The translations under genes and the position numbers were made by a program. The notes below the pieces were generated by a model. That model worked only from the letters and a program-made list of their open reading frames with translations, did not search any database and was not told where the DNA came from. Of a stretch of 64,000 nt of DNA, positions 26,676 through 35,246 are shown piece after piece; within the stretch, counting starts at the first letter, position 1, and every line of letters starts with the position of its first letter. This DNA comes from ASMP01 sp964385425 (GTDB taxonomy: Archaea > Nanobdellota > Nanobdellia > Pacearchaeales > GW2011-AR1): the NCBI GenBank assembly GCA_964385425.1, contig CAYLOQ010000001.1, positions 124,001 to 188,000 of the forward strand, written 5' to 3'.

Positions 26676-27873
26676 GATGTTTCTGATTTAGTGAAGATAT
26701 CAACCTACTCTTCTTCAGAATTTTTTCAGGATTGTAACCAAATTTAATCATGCTAACTTTTTTTATGCCTTCAATTAATTCCTCTCTACTTTGAAATGTA
26801 AGTGATTTTTTATTGATGGTCTTACGGCATGCTTCTCGACATACCCAAACTCCAAGAGCTGCCCAGTAAGTAGGAAGCTCAATTCTAATTGCCAAAACAC
26901 TAGCCTGTCTTTTTATCTTTTCCAGATATTCTAATATGGGAAGCCGGGCAGCGTAGTAACCGCCAGCAGTATTTGAGGCATATGACTTTCTTCCAGAATA
27001 AGTTTCAGAATCTGTGGCTGCTTTTATCTCCTTCCCTGGATTCCAAGAACTTCCAGGCAAGTACAACTCGAAAAGCTCGTAAGAAAAAACGTTTGGAAAA
27101 AGCATTATAAGATAGCAATTCCCCATAAAATCTCCAAAAAATAATTCATAATCTTCAATCCATTTGTAATCCCTAACATTTTCCAGTAATCTCTTACCAA
27201 GCATATCATCTGTAGCAGTAATAGACCAACGAGTAGGAACCAGTCTTTTATCTTTTTTCAAGCCTAAAACACCAACGCTCAAAATCATACTTAAGGTATA
27301 TTCATTAAAATTATTCTTGTATAGAATATCTATAGCTTGTACAGATTTGATCTCATCATTCATAACTCTGTCGAGCTTCTTATGAATTTTTACATTGCTC
27401 GTAATCCTCGCTTTTTTCAATGGAGCTCCCATACCTTGTGGCAAAACAACACGGTCTCTCTTAATCCCTAATCCAACTTTCTTTTTTAGTTCTATCTCTA
27501 CATCTACTTGTTTAGAAGCTACTGCGAGTTCTTGAGCTACCTGGATAAATTTCCTATCCTGCTTTTCCTGTCTTGGTGCAGTAACTCTTGATTGAAATCT
27601 CGAATTTAGAAGGCTGTCTCTAAGATGAATAACATCCCTAATGCTAAAATCATGTTTTGCCCAAAAAATCGGAGAATCATAAATCCAGGCATTTTCATTT
27701 TTTTCCAAAGGGCTCAAAATTCCAACATTAACTAAAGGATATTTCAGTTTGCTTCCCACAAAAACACTTGGAGGGGAATTAGTATTCAGTTCCGAAACCC
27801 CATCAAGGTTCTTATATTTAAAATTGGTCTCTGCTATCTTCCTAATAACTTCAAACTTGATATCTTCTGCCAT
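26659..27873 (-). CDS. nreA: NreA-type archaeal DNA repair protein with C-terminal PIP box
   Basis: A 404-residue member of the archaeal Nre family (DUF650 plus DUF651), shown in Haloferax to act with UvrABC in a PCNA-dependent way. Family signatures are SPPSVFVGSKLKYPLVNVG near residues 33-51, the DSPIFWAKHDFS region, and the central GYYAARLPILEYL. The C terminus NQKHLNEFF is a PCNA-box (Gln, Leu, Phe-Phe). It lacks the N-terminal zinc finger found in some members. A decayed second copy lies at 23195. Confidence 0.88.
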   Translation of the reverse strand: MAEDIKFEVIRKIAETNFKYKNLDGVSELNTNSPPSVFVGSKLKYPLVNVGILSPLEKNENAWIYDSPIFWAKHDFSIRDVIHLRDSLLNSRFQSRVTAPRQEKQDRKFIQVAQELAVASKQVDVEIELKKKVGLGIKRDRVVLPQGMGAPLKKARITSNVKIHKKLDRVMNDEIKSVQAIDILYKNNFNEYTLSMILSVGVLGLKKDKRLVPTRWSITATDDMLGKRLLENVRDYKWIEDYELFFGDFMGNCYLIMLFPNVFSYELFELYLPGSSWNPGKEIKAATDSETYSGRKSYASNTAGGYYAARLPILEYLEKIKRQASVLAIRIELPTYWAALGVWVCREACRKTINKKSLTFQSREELIEGIKKVSMIKFGYNPEKILKKSRLISSLNQKHLNEFF

Positions 27874-27922
27874 AAACTACAAAAGAACCAAAAGTTTATA
27901 TTTCTTTAGAACTATTAAAAAG

Positions 27923-28129
27923 TTATTTCCCTTTTCTAGATCTCGATGTAGACTCTGGACCACACGTACCACAATTCCCGCATTTCCAAGCATGCAAGAC
28001 GAGTAATGCTGCTGCAACAATCACAATCCATCTCGTAGCACTAGTCCCAAAAATACCAGGCCATATGCTAACAACAAGGATAACAACACCAAAAATTGTT
28101 TCTGCCCATTTACAATTGCAATTAAACAT
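27923..28129 (-). CDS. Small two-helix membrane protein with Cys-rich ends
   Basis: A 68-residue protein with two membrane segments (about residues 10-26 and 32-48) bordered by CNC near the N terminus and CGNCGTCG after the second helix, resembling DUF2892/YgaP-type membrane domains. An exact AGGAGG lies 5 bases before the ATG, a strong Shine-Dalgarno compared with most genes here. The Cys residues suggest metal binding or redox sensing, but this is inference. Confidence 0.65.
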   Translation of the reverse strand: MFNCNCKWAETIFGVVILVVSIWPGIFGTSATRWIVIVAAALLVLHAWKCGNCGTCGPESTSRSRKGK

Positions 28130-28192
28130 TTTTACCTCCTAAATAATATAGAAATTTGGTTTAATAAATCTAACTGTTCCAACATATTAATT

Positions 28193-28201
28193 CTTATAAA
28201 G
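28193..28201 (+). promoter_or_regulatory. TATA box deciding the start at 28223
   Basis: CTTATAAAG lies about 25 bases before ATGGATTATGG. It excludes the earlier in-frame TTG at 28202, which would begin directly at the box. Confidence 0.5.
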
Positions 28202-28222
28202 TTGAAAGATTTAATCTATAAA

Positions 28223-28942
28223 ATGGATTATGGAAAAGATTTTATAAGAAGGGGTTTAGAAGAACAAGCTATCAGAATAGATTTAGAAGATGGTTTTACA
28301 TGGGATGGACAAATTATGCCAATCGACGTTAGAATGGGAAGCATCCTTTCATTCCCACAACAAAGAAAAGAAATTGCGAAGGGTCTGGGGAGATTAGCTA
28401 AAGGTATATGTAATGAATTCGTTGTAGGGGTTGGATACGGAATAACTGCTGCAAATGGCTTAGCAGATCTTCTGAATCTGAGGGTGCTAAGGATTGAGGG
28501 TGATCCTGGAGATCCAATAGATATAGAAAGAATCGATGGCCTTATACCTAGAGAAGAATTATCAGAGTCTAAGAATTATCCCTTGGTTGGAGGGGTTATC
28601 TCTGAAGGAAAAACTACTGAAGATGGGGTAAGAGTCATAAGAAAACTAGGGGGATCTTGCAAACATATCTTTACAATATTTGATTATGAATTTCTCGAAG
28701 TAAGAAAAAGATTCAGGGAGTTGGATTGTGAAATAAAATCTTTGGCAAATTATGGTGATCTAATGTCTGTATTAAGAGAAGATGCTTTCTTGACAGATTC
28801 CAAAATTGGAGAATTAAAAAAATGGTATGAAAATCGTTCTAATTGGTGGAAAGAAAAACAAATATTCCTGAGAACAAAGAGAGAACAAAAAAGACGCTTA
28901 GACTCTGAAGATGGATCTGGTTTCGCATCAACCATGCTCTAA
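28223..28942 (+). CDS. Orotate phosphoribosyltransferase-like protein
   Basis: A 239-residue phosphoribosyltransferase-fold protein. FVVGVGYGITAANGLADLL corresponds to the PRTase hood/strand before the pyrophosphate loop, and VGGVISEGKTTEDGVRVI to the PRPP-binding loop, where the usual DD/ED dyad reads GVISEG. That acidic loss makes catalysis uncertain. The C-terminal 50 residues are Lys/Arg-rich helix not found in pyrE. Start chosen from the TATA spacing. It could be a divergent pyrE or a regulatory relative. Confidence 0.6.
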   Translation: MDYGKDFIRRGLEEQAIRIDLEDGFTWDGQIMPIDVRMGSILSFPQQRKEIAKGLGRLAKGICNEFVVGVGYGITAANGLADLLNLRVLRIEGDPGDPIDIERIDGLIPREELSESKNYPLVGGVISEGKTTEDGVRVIRKLGGSCKHIFTIFDYEFLEVRKRFRELDCEIKSLANYGDLMSVLREDAFLTDSKIGELKKWYENRSNWWKEKQIFLRTKREQKRRLDSEDGSGFASTML

Positions 28943-29006
28943 ATCCGTCTCCTCTTGAAAATCCCTTTACTTTGACTACGTTTAGGCGAAGTAATGAAAT
29001 ATTTCG

Positions 29007-29744
29007 CTATAACCATCCTCTGCGAAATATTCCTTTATTTTTAATCTCAAAATTAAGTTCCTTTATTGGAAGACTCCTGTGTTTTAACAAGATAGCTTTC
29101 TTTTTTCCATTATCGTTCTTTAATTCAATTATTGTCTTGCTCCAGTATTTGAAAAGATCCCCTCCGACAAGATTCACTCCCGGCTTTACTCCTTTTCTTC
29201 TCTTTTCTTCTGAAAGAAATTCTGTATAAACTTGATTTGTAATAATTATGGGAATTTTTTCCTTCCTAGAGATCTCTGCAAGAATCTTCATCTGCCATGC
29301 CAAATCCCTGTTCACTTTTTTTACCCCACCCCCACTTTTAGATTCTTTAGATTTTACAGCCCCGAGCTCTAAACGATAATGCATAGCCATACCGTCTATA
29401 ATTATCAAAGATATGTGCTCTTTTTTTACCTTATTGGATAAGTTGATGAGTGATTTCCTTTGGTCTTCGAAATTCATCAATTCTAAAAGAAGTATATTTT
29501 TCAGTATTTCTTCATAGTCTCCCCCAACTATTTGTTTTACCCTCTCTATAGAAAAACCTCCTTCTGTATCAACAAAAATAATTTTGTTTCCCTTTCTTGC
29601 CTGACTACAGGCGGCTAGAATAACAAAATTTGTTTTTCCACTGGCAGGAGGACCTGCAATCATAGTTATGATCCCCTTCTCATAACCCCCATAGAGCCAT
29701 TTATTCAAATCAAAACTTCCTGCCGATATTTTATCAGTTTCCAT
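29007..29744 (-). CDS. radB: DNA repair and recombination protein RadB
   Basis: A RecA/RadA paralogue of 245 residues without the N-terminal helix-hairpin-helix domain of RadA, which is diagnostic of RadB. Walker A is GPPASGKTNF near residues 31-40; KIIFVDTEGGFS and LIIIDGMAMHYRLE are the following strands, with Walker B ending in Asp. It acts as a mediator in homologous recombination. It lies upstream of nothing on its own strand but directly downstream of rpoL (41 bases). Confidence 0.92.
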   Translation of the reverse strand: METDKISAGSFDLNKWLYGGYEKGIITMIAGPPASGKTNFVILAACSQARKGNKIIFVDTEGGFSIERVKQIVGGDYEEILKNILLLELMNFEDQRKSLINLSNKVKKEHISLIIIDGMAMHYRLELGAVKSKESKSGGGVKKVNRDLAWQMKILAEISRKEKIPIIITNQVYTEFLSEEKRRKGVKPGVNLVGGDLFKYWSKTIIELKNDNGKKKAILLKHRSLPIKELNFEIKNKGIFRRGWL

Positions 29745-29784
29745 TTTACCTAAAAGAAAGATATCTTAATAAGGATTATTGTAA

Positions 29785-30048
29785 TCACTTCATCTTTTTG
29801 AATTCGCTATAAAGCTTATCAAGATTTTTTGTGGCTAGGGCAACGGCATCGTTTAACGCCTTTTTCGCTGTTTTTCCTTTTGTATTCACCGCAAGAACTG
29901 GCTTTTCAGAAGGGTGCTCTCTCTTCCATGCAGCAAAAGAAACAGCAGAATCTTTATTCAAATAAACCCTGAGAAGTTCTGCTATTGTCGTATTTTCAAC
30001 TTCAAGTTCAATTTCATCTTTTGAACTTTTAAGAATATTAACTTCCAT
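29785..30048 (-). CDS. rpoL: DNA-directed RNA polymerase subunit L
   Basis: An 87-residue subunit (eukaryotic RPB11/AC19-like) forming the assembly platform with subunit D. The conserved core is NTTIAELLRVYLNKDSAVSFAAWKREHP; in most archaea this reads H(T)LxNLLR...AxYxxxHP. The C-terminal helix ends in Lys-rich residues as expected. It is probably transcribed together with radB. Confidence 0.93.
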   Translation of the reverse strand: MEVNILKSSKDEIELEVENTTIAELLRVYLNKDSAVSFAAWKREHPSEKPVLAVNTKGKTAKKALNDAVALATKNLDKLYSEFKKMK

Positions 30049-30162
30049 AATAAGAATTCATCAGTTTGATTTATAAAAGTTGTCATTCCATTGTATTGTT
30101 AACTTAATTGTCTTATTTTGTAAAAAAGAAGGTTTTAAAAAGAGTTTTCGTGCTAAAACTAT

Positions 30163-30510
30163 ATGGATAACGAAGAATTTATGGGGGAGCTTGGGTTTGA
30201 CCCAACACGAACAAGCCCTGTCATAGCTGAAGGTTTTTTCGGAAACACCCTATATAAAAACACTAGTAATTTTTTAAAAGCACTCGGATTAAGGATAGTC
30301 ATAAGCGGACTTGTGGGATTACTGGGTGCTGCAGCAATAAATAACCATCAGGAGGTCAAAAAACTAGACAGGCAACCTGTAGCTGATTATATAGATACGG
30401 ATGCTCTCTCAGACTTAGTTATTGGGGATAGAATATTTCTAGCAGATGTAACAGAAGATGGAATTTCTTATAGGAGATTGACAAGTTCTGATAGATATAG
30501 GGTAAGATAA
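30163..30510 (+). CDS. Single-pass membrane protein, unknown
   Basis: A 115-residue protein with an acidic N terminus, one membrane segment at about residues 43-61 (LRIVISGLVGLLGAAAI) and a polar C-terminal domain rich in Asp. A TTTTAAAAAG box lies about 25 bases before the ATG. No family recognised. It lies between rpoL and the MBF1-like gene, converging on the latter. Confidence 0.5.
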   Translation: MDNEEFMGELGFDPTRTSPVIAEGFFGNTLYKNTSNFLKALGLRIVISGLVGLLGAAAINNHQEVKKLDRQPVADYIDTDALSDLVIGDRIFLADVTEDGISYRRLTSSDRYRVR

Positions 30511-30529
30511 TTAATAACTTAATAGAGAA

Positions 30530-31219
30530 TCATTCCTTTTCTTCCCTAATTCCAGAATCCCCAAGAATCTTTGCTTCTCTCTCTTCCTTCATTTTTTTCA
30601 AATCATCTATTGTTAGGCTCTTTACAGCCGTAGTATCAAAAGATACCCTCCCGCTAGCTTCAAACTTAGATTCCTCCCTGTTTTCCCAGCCCCCTCTATA
30701 AACCCTTGCTTCCTTTAAGATTCTTATTCCAAGAAAATTTTCTAATTTAATTATCAAAGAATCTCCTTCTGGAACAATTCCTTTTTCTGCCATTGCTATG
30801 GCAGGTTCAGGTTCAGATATTCTTTTTGAGAGTTGTTCCTGAGTCAATTTTTTTAGTCTCCTGGCCCTCATGATAATCCAATGAAAATTATTCACTAAAT
30901 CTGTTCTCGATTTTAGTTTTGATTGAATTTTTTGTTCATAATTTTTATCTGCTACCTCTTTAAGGGTCGCTTCTGTCTTCTCTAGTTCTCTTTTCCCTGG
31001 AATTTCTTCCATCTGCTCTATCCCTGCACTACGAGAAAGCCTTTCATAAACAGTCTGTTTTCTTTCAGATTCATTGAGTTGGAAAATGGTTGGCTTTCTA
31101 ACAACCGGCAATCGTTCTTCTGAAGAACATTTTTCACAAACCTTAACAACTCCTTTTCCAGAAATTGCATCAAATAGCCTTTCCCTGTTCCCTAAAACTC
31201 CACAATTAAAACACTCCAT
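30530..31219 (-). CDS. Multiprotein bridging factor 1 (MBF1)-like protein
   Basis: Transcription coactivator/ribosome-associated protein of 229 residues. The N terminus has a zinc finger (CFNCG, CEKC); the middle is a helical linker; the helix-turn-helix is IIMRARRLKKLTQEQLSKRI with a second helix PEPAIAMAEKG. This order (zinc finger, linker, Cro/C1-type HTH) is the archaeal MBF1 architecture. The acidic C-terminal tail is longer than in short homologues. Confidence 0.88.
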   Translation of the reverse strand: MECFNCGVLGNRERLFDAISGKGVVKVCEKCSSEERLPVVRKPTIFQLNESERKQTVYERLSRSAGIEQMEEIPGKRELEKTEATLKEVADKNYEQKIQSKLKSRTDLVNNFHWIIMRARRLKKLTQEQLSKRISEPEPAIAMAEKGIVPEGDSLIIKLENFLGIRILKEARVYRGGWENREESKFEASGRVSFDTTAVKSLTIDDLKKMKEEREAKILGDSGIREEKE

Positions 31220-31250
31220 GAGATTATAAAAATCGTGTATTTTTTAAGAT

Positions 31251-31901
31251 TTATGTGATAGATAAGTGTTTTTCTATATCAAGAATGTTTTGTGGATTTT
31301 CAACCAGAACTTCTCCATTAACTATTAAGGTTGGGGACCCTTCGATATCATACTTTTCCTTAAGCTTCTCTATTAGATCGCTGTCTAAATCTATATCAAA
31401 AGAATAAATTATCAAACCCCTATTTCTACTATGAACAACATCAAGTAACCTTCCTGCATCTTCACTAATTTCAAGATTTGGGTTGCTGTTGGAATAAAAG
31501 AACAAAATAGTTTGGACGTTTCCATTACATCTCTCATTTAAAAGATTAATAAACTCGAAATGCTCTAATTCTATTAAAGTGTAAAATTTCTTTCTAAATA
31601 AAACATCTTCATTATCTTTTCCCAGTTTCTTCTCTAGATCATCAATAATCCTTCCCTGAAATCCAAGATCTCTTGAGATTTTATCAAAAGATTCATCAAT
31701 ACAGATTTTTTCATCAAAAAAAGAATAATCTAATTTATTCTTGAAAATATCATACGTAAGGCCCTCCTGAAGACTTGAGATTCTCCTAAATTCAAAATAA
31801 GAAATAGAGTAAGTAAGGGCGAAAACTAATATAAAAATAGCTGTTCCTATTAAAAAAGATATAATATATCTCCTCCCGCTCTGAAATTCTCTGTTAGCCA
31901 T
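31251..31901 (-). CDS. Membrane-anchored thioredoxin-fold-like protein without CxxC
   Basis: I start at MANREFQSG (31901, 216 residues). One membrane segment spans about residues 12-32, then a helical region, and a C-terminal part with the thioredoxin-fold rhythm: TILFFYSNSNPNLE, IIYSFDIDLD, KYDIEGSPTLIVNGE with the cis-Pro. The CxxC active site is absent (NSNPN occupies its place), so redox catalysis is not expected. It lies 31 bases downstream of the glycosyltransferase on the other side. Confidence 0.6.
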   Translation of the reverse strand: MANREFQSGRRYIISFLIGTAIFILVFALTYSISYFEFRRISSLQEGLTYDIFKNKLDYSFFDEKICIDESFDKISRDLGFQGRIIDDLEKKLGKDNEDVLFRKKFYTLIELEHFEFINLLNERCNGNVQTILFFYSNSNPNLEISEDAGRLLDVVHSRNRGLIIYSFDIDLDSDLIEKLKEKYDIEGSPTLIVNGEVLVENPQNILDIEKHLSIT

Positions 31902-31938
31902 TCTCAAGAAATTAATTCAAAACTTATATAGGTTTCTA

Positions 31939-33177
31939 CTACCTCCACCTTATCTGTCTAGAGGATAAGACATAAAATAAAGATACTATCCACCAAAAGC
32001 CAAAGAGAACAGCAAAAAACAGGAAAAAGAATAATAAATTAACAAGTACTCCTGATAATCTGCCAATTTTTCTTGAAGCATAATATATATAGAATCCTAA
32101 TATAAATATAAAGAGTAATATAAATATCACAACAGGTTTTGTAAAAAATAAAAATAAAAATCTCTCGATAACATAGGAATTAAAATCAAGCGCATTTACA
32201 AAATCAAAATTAATACTTTGTAAAAATAACAAGTTATCCCTAACACTAAAAATAGTTTTTAAGAACAAATAGGCTGTCACAAAAACAGCAAAGAAGATAC
32301 TAATAATTGCTGTTGGAATAACAAAGGCTCCGAGGTCACCATACCTTAAACTAATTATCTTTCTATAATTCCAAAGATTTTTTGTTAACCCAAAATACCA
32401 CCTTCTCCTTTGGATAGTTAATGCTTTAAATGTTCTTGGAGCAGTTGTGTATGCCGGAGCCTCTGGACAGTTTTCAGTATGATAGCCATGATACTGAATT
32501 CTTAAGGCCATTTCTAAATCTTCAGTAATGTTCCCTTCATCATAGCCCCCATATTTATCAAAAAAAGATTTTCTATATGCAGAGAATGCCCCTGGAGAAA
32601 CATAAATCGCCCTTAGAGAAGCGAAAGCTTTTCTCAAAAAAAGACCCATGACATATTCTATATATTGTATCCTCTGCAAAATATTTTTTGGTTTGTTTAT
32701 AACCATCGCAGGGTTAACAGACATGACTTCCTTATCTTTAAAAAATCTGACCATCTTCTTCATACTCTGAGGATCAACAGTTGTATCAGCATCCATGGTA
32801 AAGATTATTTTTCCTTTTGCTTTCTTTATTCCAAGATTAAGGGCAGTTCCTTTTCCACCATTTTCTTTATGAAAAATGCTCACTTTTTCGCTCTTGAATT
32901 TCCTAGCAATTTTTAAGGTGTTGTCCTTACTCCCATCATCAACAACAATTACCTCAAAAAAAGGGTAGTCTGATTTGGATATCGATTTTATGGTTTTAGC
33001 TATAGATTTTTCTTCGTTATATGCAGGAATAATAACCGAAACCAATGGAAGTTCGTCATCTGTATATAAAAGTCTCTTCTTTTTTTTGTATGCTAAAAAA
33101 CTAAGAATATAAAACGTTGTTGAAACTAGTCCCACATAAATTGAAAGATAAATGACGATAGTTATAAATTCCACCAT
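31939..33177 (-). CDS. Membrane glycosyltransferase, family 2 (processive type)
   Basis: I choose the start MVEFITIVIY at 33177 (412 residues), right after the ScpB stop. An N-terminal membrane helix is followed by the GT-A domain: VIIPAYNEEKSIAKT, VVDDGSKDNTL, FTMDADTT (DxD metal site), GNITEDLEM and QRRRWYFGL (the QxxRW signature of processive synthases). Three or four C-terminal membrane segments follow. It probably builds or exports a cell-surface polysaccharide from a nucleotide sugar. Confidence 0.88.
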   Translation of the reverse strand: MVEFITIVIYLSIYVGLVSTTFYILSFLAYKKKKRLLYTDDELPLVSVIIPAYNEEKSIAKTIKSISKSDYPFFEVIVVDDGSKDNTLKIARKFKSEKVSIFHKENGGKGTALNLGIKKAKGKIIFTMDADTTVDPQSMKKMVRFFKDKEVMSVNPAMVINKPKNILQRIQYIEYVMGLFLRKAFASLRAIYVSPGAFSAYRKSFFDKYGGYDEGNITEDLEMALRIQYHGYHTENCPEAPAYTTAPRTFKALTIQRRRWYFGLTKNLWNYRKIISLRYGDLGAFVIPTAIISIFFAVFVTAYLFLKTIFSVRDNLLFLQSINFDFVNALDFNSYVIERFLFLFFTKPVVIFILLFIFILGFYIYYASRKIGRLSGVLVNLLFFFLFFAVLFGFWWIVSLFYVLSSRQIRWR

Positions 33178-33178
33178 T

Positions 33179-33706
33179 TTATTCTTCTCCTGTTTTCTTG
33201 GATAATTCAGAAATATTAAAATAATCGTAAAATTCATCTCTCAAACCGAGCTCATACGTATGCCCTGTTCTTTTCTTTTTTATCAGCCCTAAATCAGAAA
33301 ACTTTTTTATATGGTCATAAGCCTTGTTTCCCCTAATCTTAATTAACACTGATTGTTTTATTGGCTGTTTGAAGGCAATTATTGCCAAGGTTTCCTGTTC
33401 TGCCTTTGAAAACTCAGAGCTTCCTGTGGCTAGCCTGTTTATTATACTTGAAAACCCCTGTCTCACATCCATTTTCCAGGCTCCACTTTTCTCAATGATC
33501 TCCATTGCAGAGCCGGTTTCATCATATTTTTCTTTCAGCTTTCCTAGTAAATCTCTGATTATAATGGGATTTAAATCAGAAAGAGAGATCAGTTCTCCCA
33601 TATTTAAAAAACGGCCAGAAACAAAAAGAACAGCTTCCAGGACTTTTATGTCTTCTTTTTGTTTTGCTTCATCTATCTCTTCAATTGTTTCGCTAGTAAT
33701 GTCCAT
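33179..33706 (-). CDS. scpB: Segregation and condensation protein B (ScpB)
   Basis: Winged-helix kleisin partner of SMC-type complexes. In 175 residues, KVLEAVLFVSGRFLNMGEL and LAIIAFKQPIKQSVLIKIRG are the two conserved wHTH blocks, and KKRTGHTYELGL matches the C-terminal winged-helix turn. ScpA is not in the window. The gene starts 35 bases downstream of aRF1 and ends just before the glycosyltransferase, suggesting one transcript. Confidence 0.88.
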   Translation of the reverse strand: MDITSETIEEIDEAKQKEDIKVLEAVLFVSGRFLNMGELISLSDLNPIIIRDLLGKLKEKYDETGSAMEIIEKSGAWKMDVRQGFSSIINRLATGSSEFSKAEQETLAIIAFKQPIKQSVLIKIRGNKAYDHIKKFSDLGLIKKKRTGHTYELGLRDEFYDYFNISELSKKTGEE

Positions 33707-33740
33707 GAAAAAGGGAATGGAGTCTGATTTAAAAATTCTC

Positions 33741-35246
33741 TTAAATCCTAAATCTTAAGATAGAACCAATTCCCCCCAAATTATAAAACTGCTCTCCTTC
33801 AGGGGTATCTGTTGAAATAATTTTGACTTTTGATCCTATATTCTGAGCCATCTTAGTAAGTTCTTTTATCAGATTCTTATCTAATTTACTTGACAAGAAA
33901 AGAATTTCAACAGCGCCTAATTTTAAAGCTTCTCTATTCTTTTCCCCACCCAATGGTGTTATATCAGGTTTCTTCCCCAAGCTCTCGAATAATTTTTCCA
34001 CATCTCTTTTCTCTTGTATTCTTTCCTGATCCTCTAAAATATCCTTTGACTTTTCAACAAGTTCTTTTAATCCAGATTCAGACGCATCCCCAATATCTAT
34101 CTTCCCCATAACCTTTTCTCTCAATTGGGTTTGGAGGTATTCTCCATCGATAAACTCGTCCTTCGTAGGTATGGGTCCTCCGACAATTATTCCCTTAAGT
34201 TTCGGCATATCGAAAAATATTTTTTTCATTTCTGCTGCAATTCTTTTATAAAAATCCCTCGTCAAACCCTCTGTAATTCTGTGGAAACGCTGGCTGGAAT
34301 TATGGACAAGGTTCCAATTAGCGAAGAAATTTTTCGACTCTGTTTCAATATCTATCATCCCTAATTTTTTATTAATCTCTTCAATCTTAATAACATCCCT
34401 CTCAAATATCTCGTTCTCATCATTAGTATTAACTAAATAATCTCCTTTACTCAAATCTTTAGCTGATACTTCGACAACCTTCCCATTTTCTTTTTTAAAA
34501 AAAGTGTGGTCATCCGATGCAACAATATCCCAAGGCAACTCTCTAACTCTAATCTCAAGATATTTTTCTTTAGATACTTTCCATTTATTTTTTACTTTAG
34601 TGAAAATAATTTTGTTGTTAGATAAATTCAACGCTTTTATTTCGTCGCCTTTTCTAATATCTCCAATTTTTTTGGTTTCTTTCCTTAACATTATCAAAGT
34701 GTCCGGACTCAAACACTGTCCCCCGGCACGAACCTTGCTAGGGACTCCAGAAGTCATCTTTTGCATGACTTCTATCCTCTTCCCCTCCAACAACCCAATA
34801 GTTGCCTCTTTCCTATCCATGACCAGCAATCCGAAGACTTCAGACACCTCCAACATCTCTTTAAAAGGTTCTAGGACAAATTCCTTATCACACCGATATA
34901 ATCTACTTTTCAGAGGGGTATAAGGTTCAATATCCCATAATTTCAGATCCTGTTGCCCTTCAGCTCTAGAAACATTTCCAGAAAACAAGGCAAGTCCGTT
35001 CTTAGGGGTCTTCTTCAATGTCTTTAGGTGTCTTATTATCTTCTCTAGTGCTTCAATCACATTTTTTCTTGTTGCTGTTGATTTAATATTTTTTGCAGTT
35101 GATTTTTCTGCTTCCAGCTGCCTCTGGACAGAGTTAATGTCATATCCCTCTGGAACATAAACCGTTATTAATTCTGTATGCCTTCCCCTGATAGATTCAA
35201 GAGTCTCTAAAAGTTCTTCAAGTTCTTCTCTTGTTACTTCTGTCAT
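33741..35246 (-). CDS. prf1: Peptide chain release factor aRF1 interrupted by a mini-intein
   Basis: Recognises all three stop codons and triggers peptidyl-tRNA hydrolysis. The precursor has 501 residues; without the intein 362 remain, below the usual archaeal aRF1 length of a little over 400. N domain: residues 1-130, with the TTxxxxIK-like region written STAKNIKSTATRK. The M domain begins before SKVRAGGQ (Gly175, Gly176, Gln177). Residues 178-316 are an intein, after which SSQRFHRITEGLTRDFYKRI continues the M domain. The start overlaps the ValRS stop (ATGA), so the two translation genes are coupled. Confidence 0.96.
   Translation of the reverse strand: MTEVTREELEELLETLESIRGRHTELITVYVPEGYDINSVQRQLEAEKSTAKNIKSTATRKNVIEALEKIIRHLKTLKKTPKNGLALFSGNVSRAEGQQDLKLWDIEPYTPLKSRLYRCDKEFVLEPFKEMLEVSEVFGLLVMDRKEATIGLLEGKRIEVMQKMTSGVPSKVRAGGQCLSPDTLIMLRKETKKIGDIRKGDEIKALNLSNNKIIFTKVKNKWKVSKEKYLEIRVRELPWDIVASDDHTFFKKENGKVVEVSAKDLSKGDYLVNTNDENEIFERDVIKIEEINKKLGMIDIETESKNFFANWNLVHNSSQRFHRITEGLTRDFYKRIAAEMKKIFFDMPKLKGIIVGGPIPTKDEFIDGEYLQTQLREKVMGKIDIGDASESGLKELVEKSKDILEDQERIQEKRDVEKLFESLGKKPDITPLGGEKNREALKLGAVEILFLSSKLDKNLIKELTKMAQNIGSKVKIISTDTPEGEQFYNLGGIGSILRFRI
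34299..34715 (-). other. Mini-intein in the GGQ motif of aRF1 (139 residues)
   Basis: Block A starts at Cys178 (CLSPDTLIML). Block B is IVASDDHTFF with its His, block F is MIDIETESKNFFANWNLV, and block G ends VHN, followed by extein Ser317. No homing endonuclease domain is present, and 139 residues is close to the minimum for splicing. It is inserted immediately after Gln177 of the universally conserved GGQ. Class 1 chemistry (Cys1, terminal His-Asn, +1 Ser) appears complete. Reading frame is open through both junctions. Confidence 0.95.
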
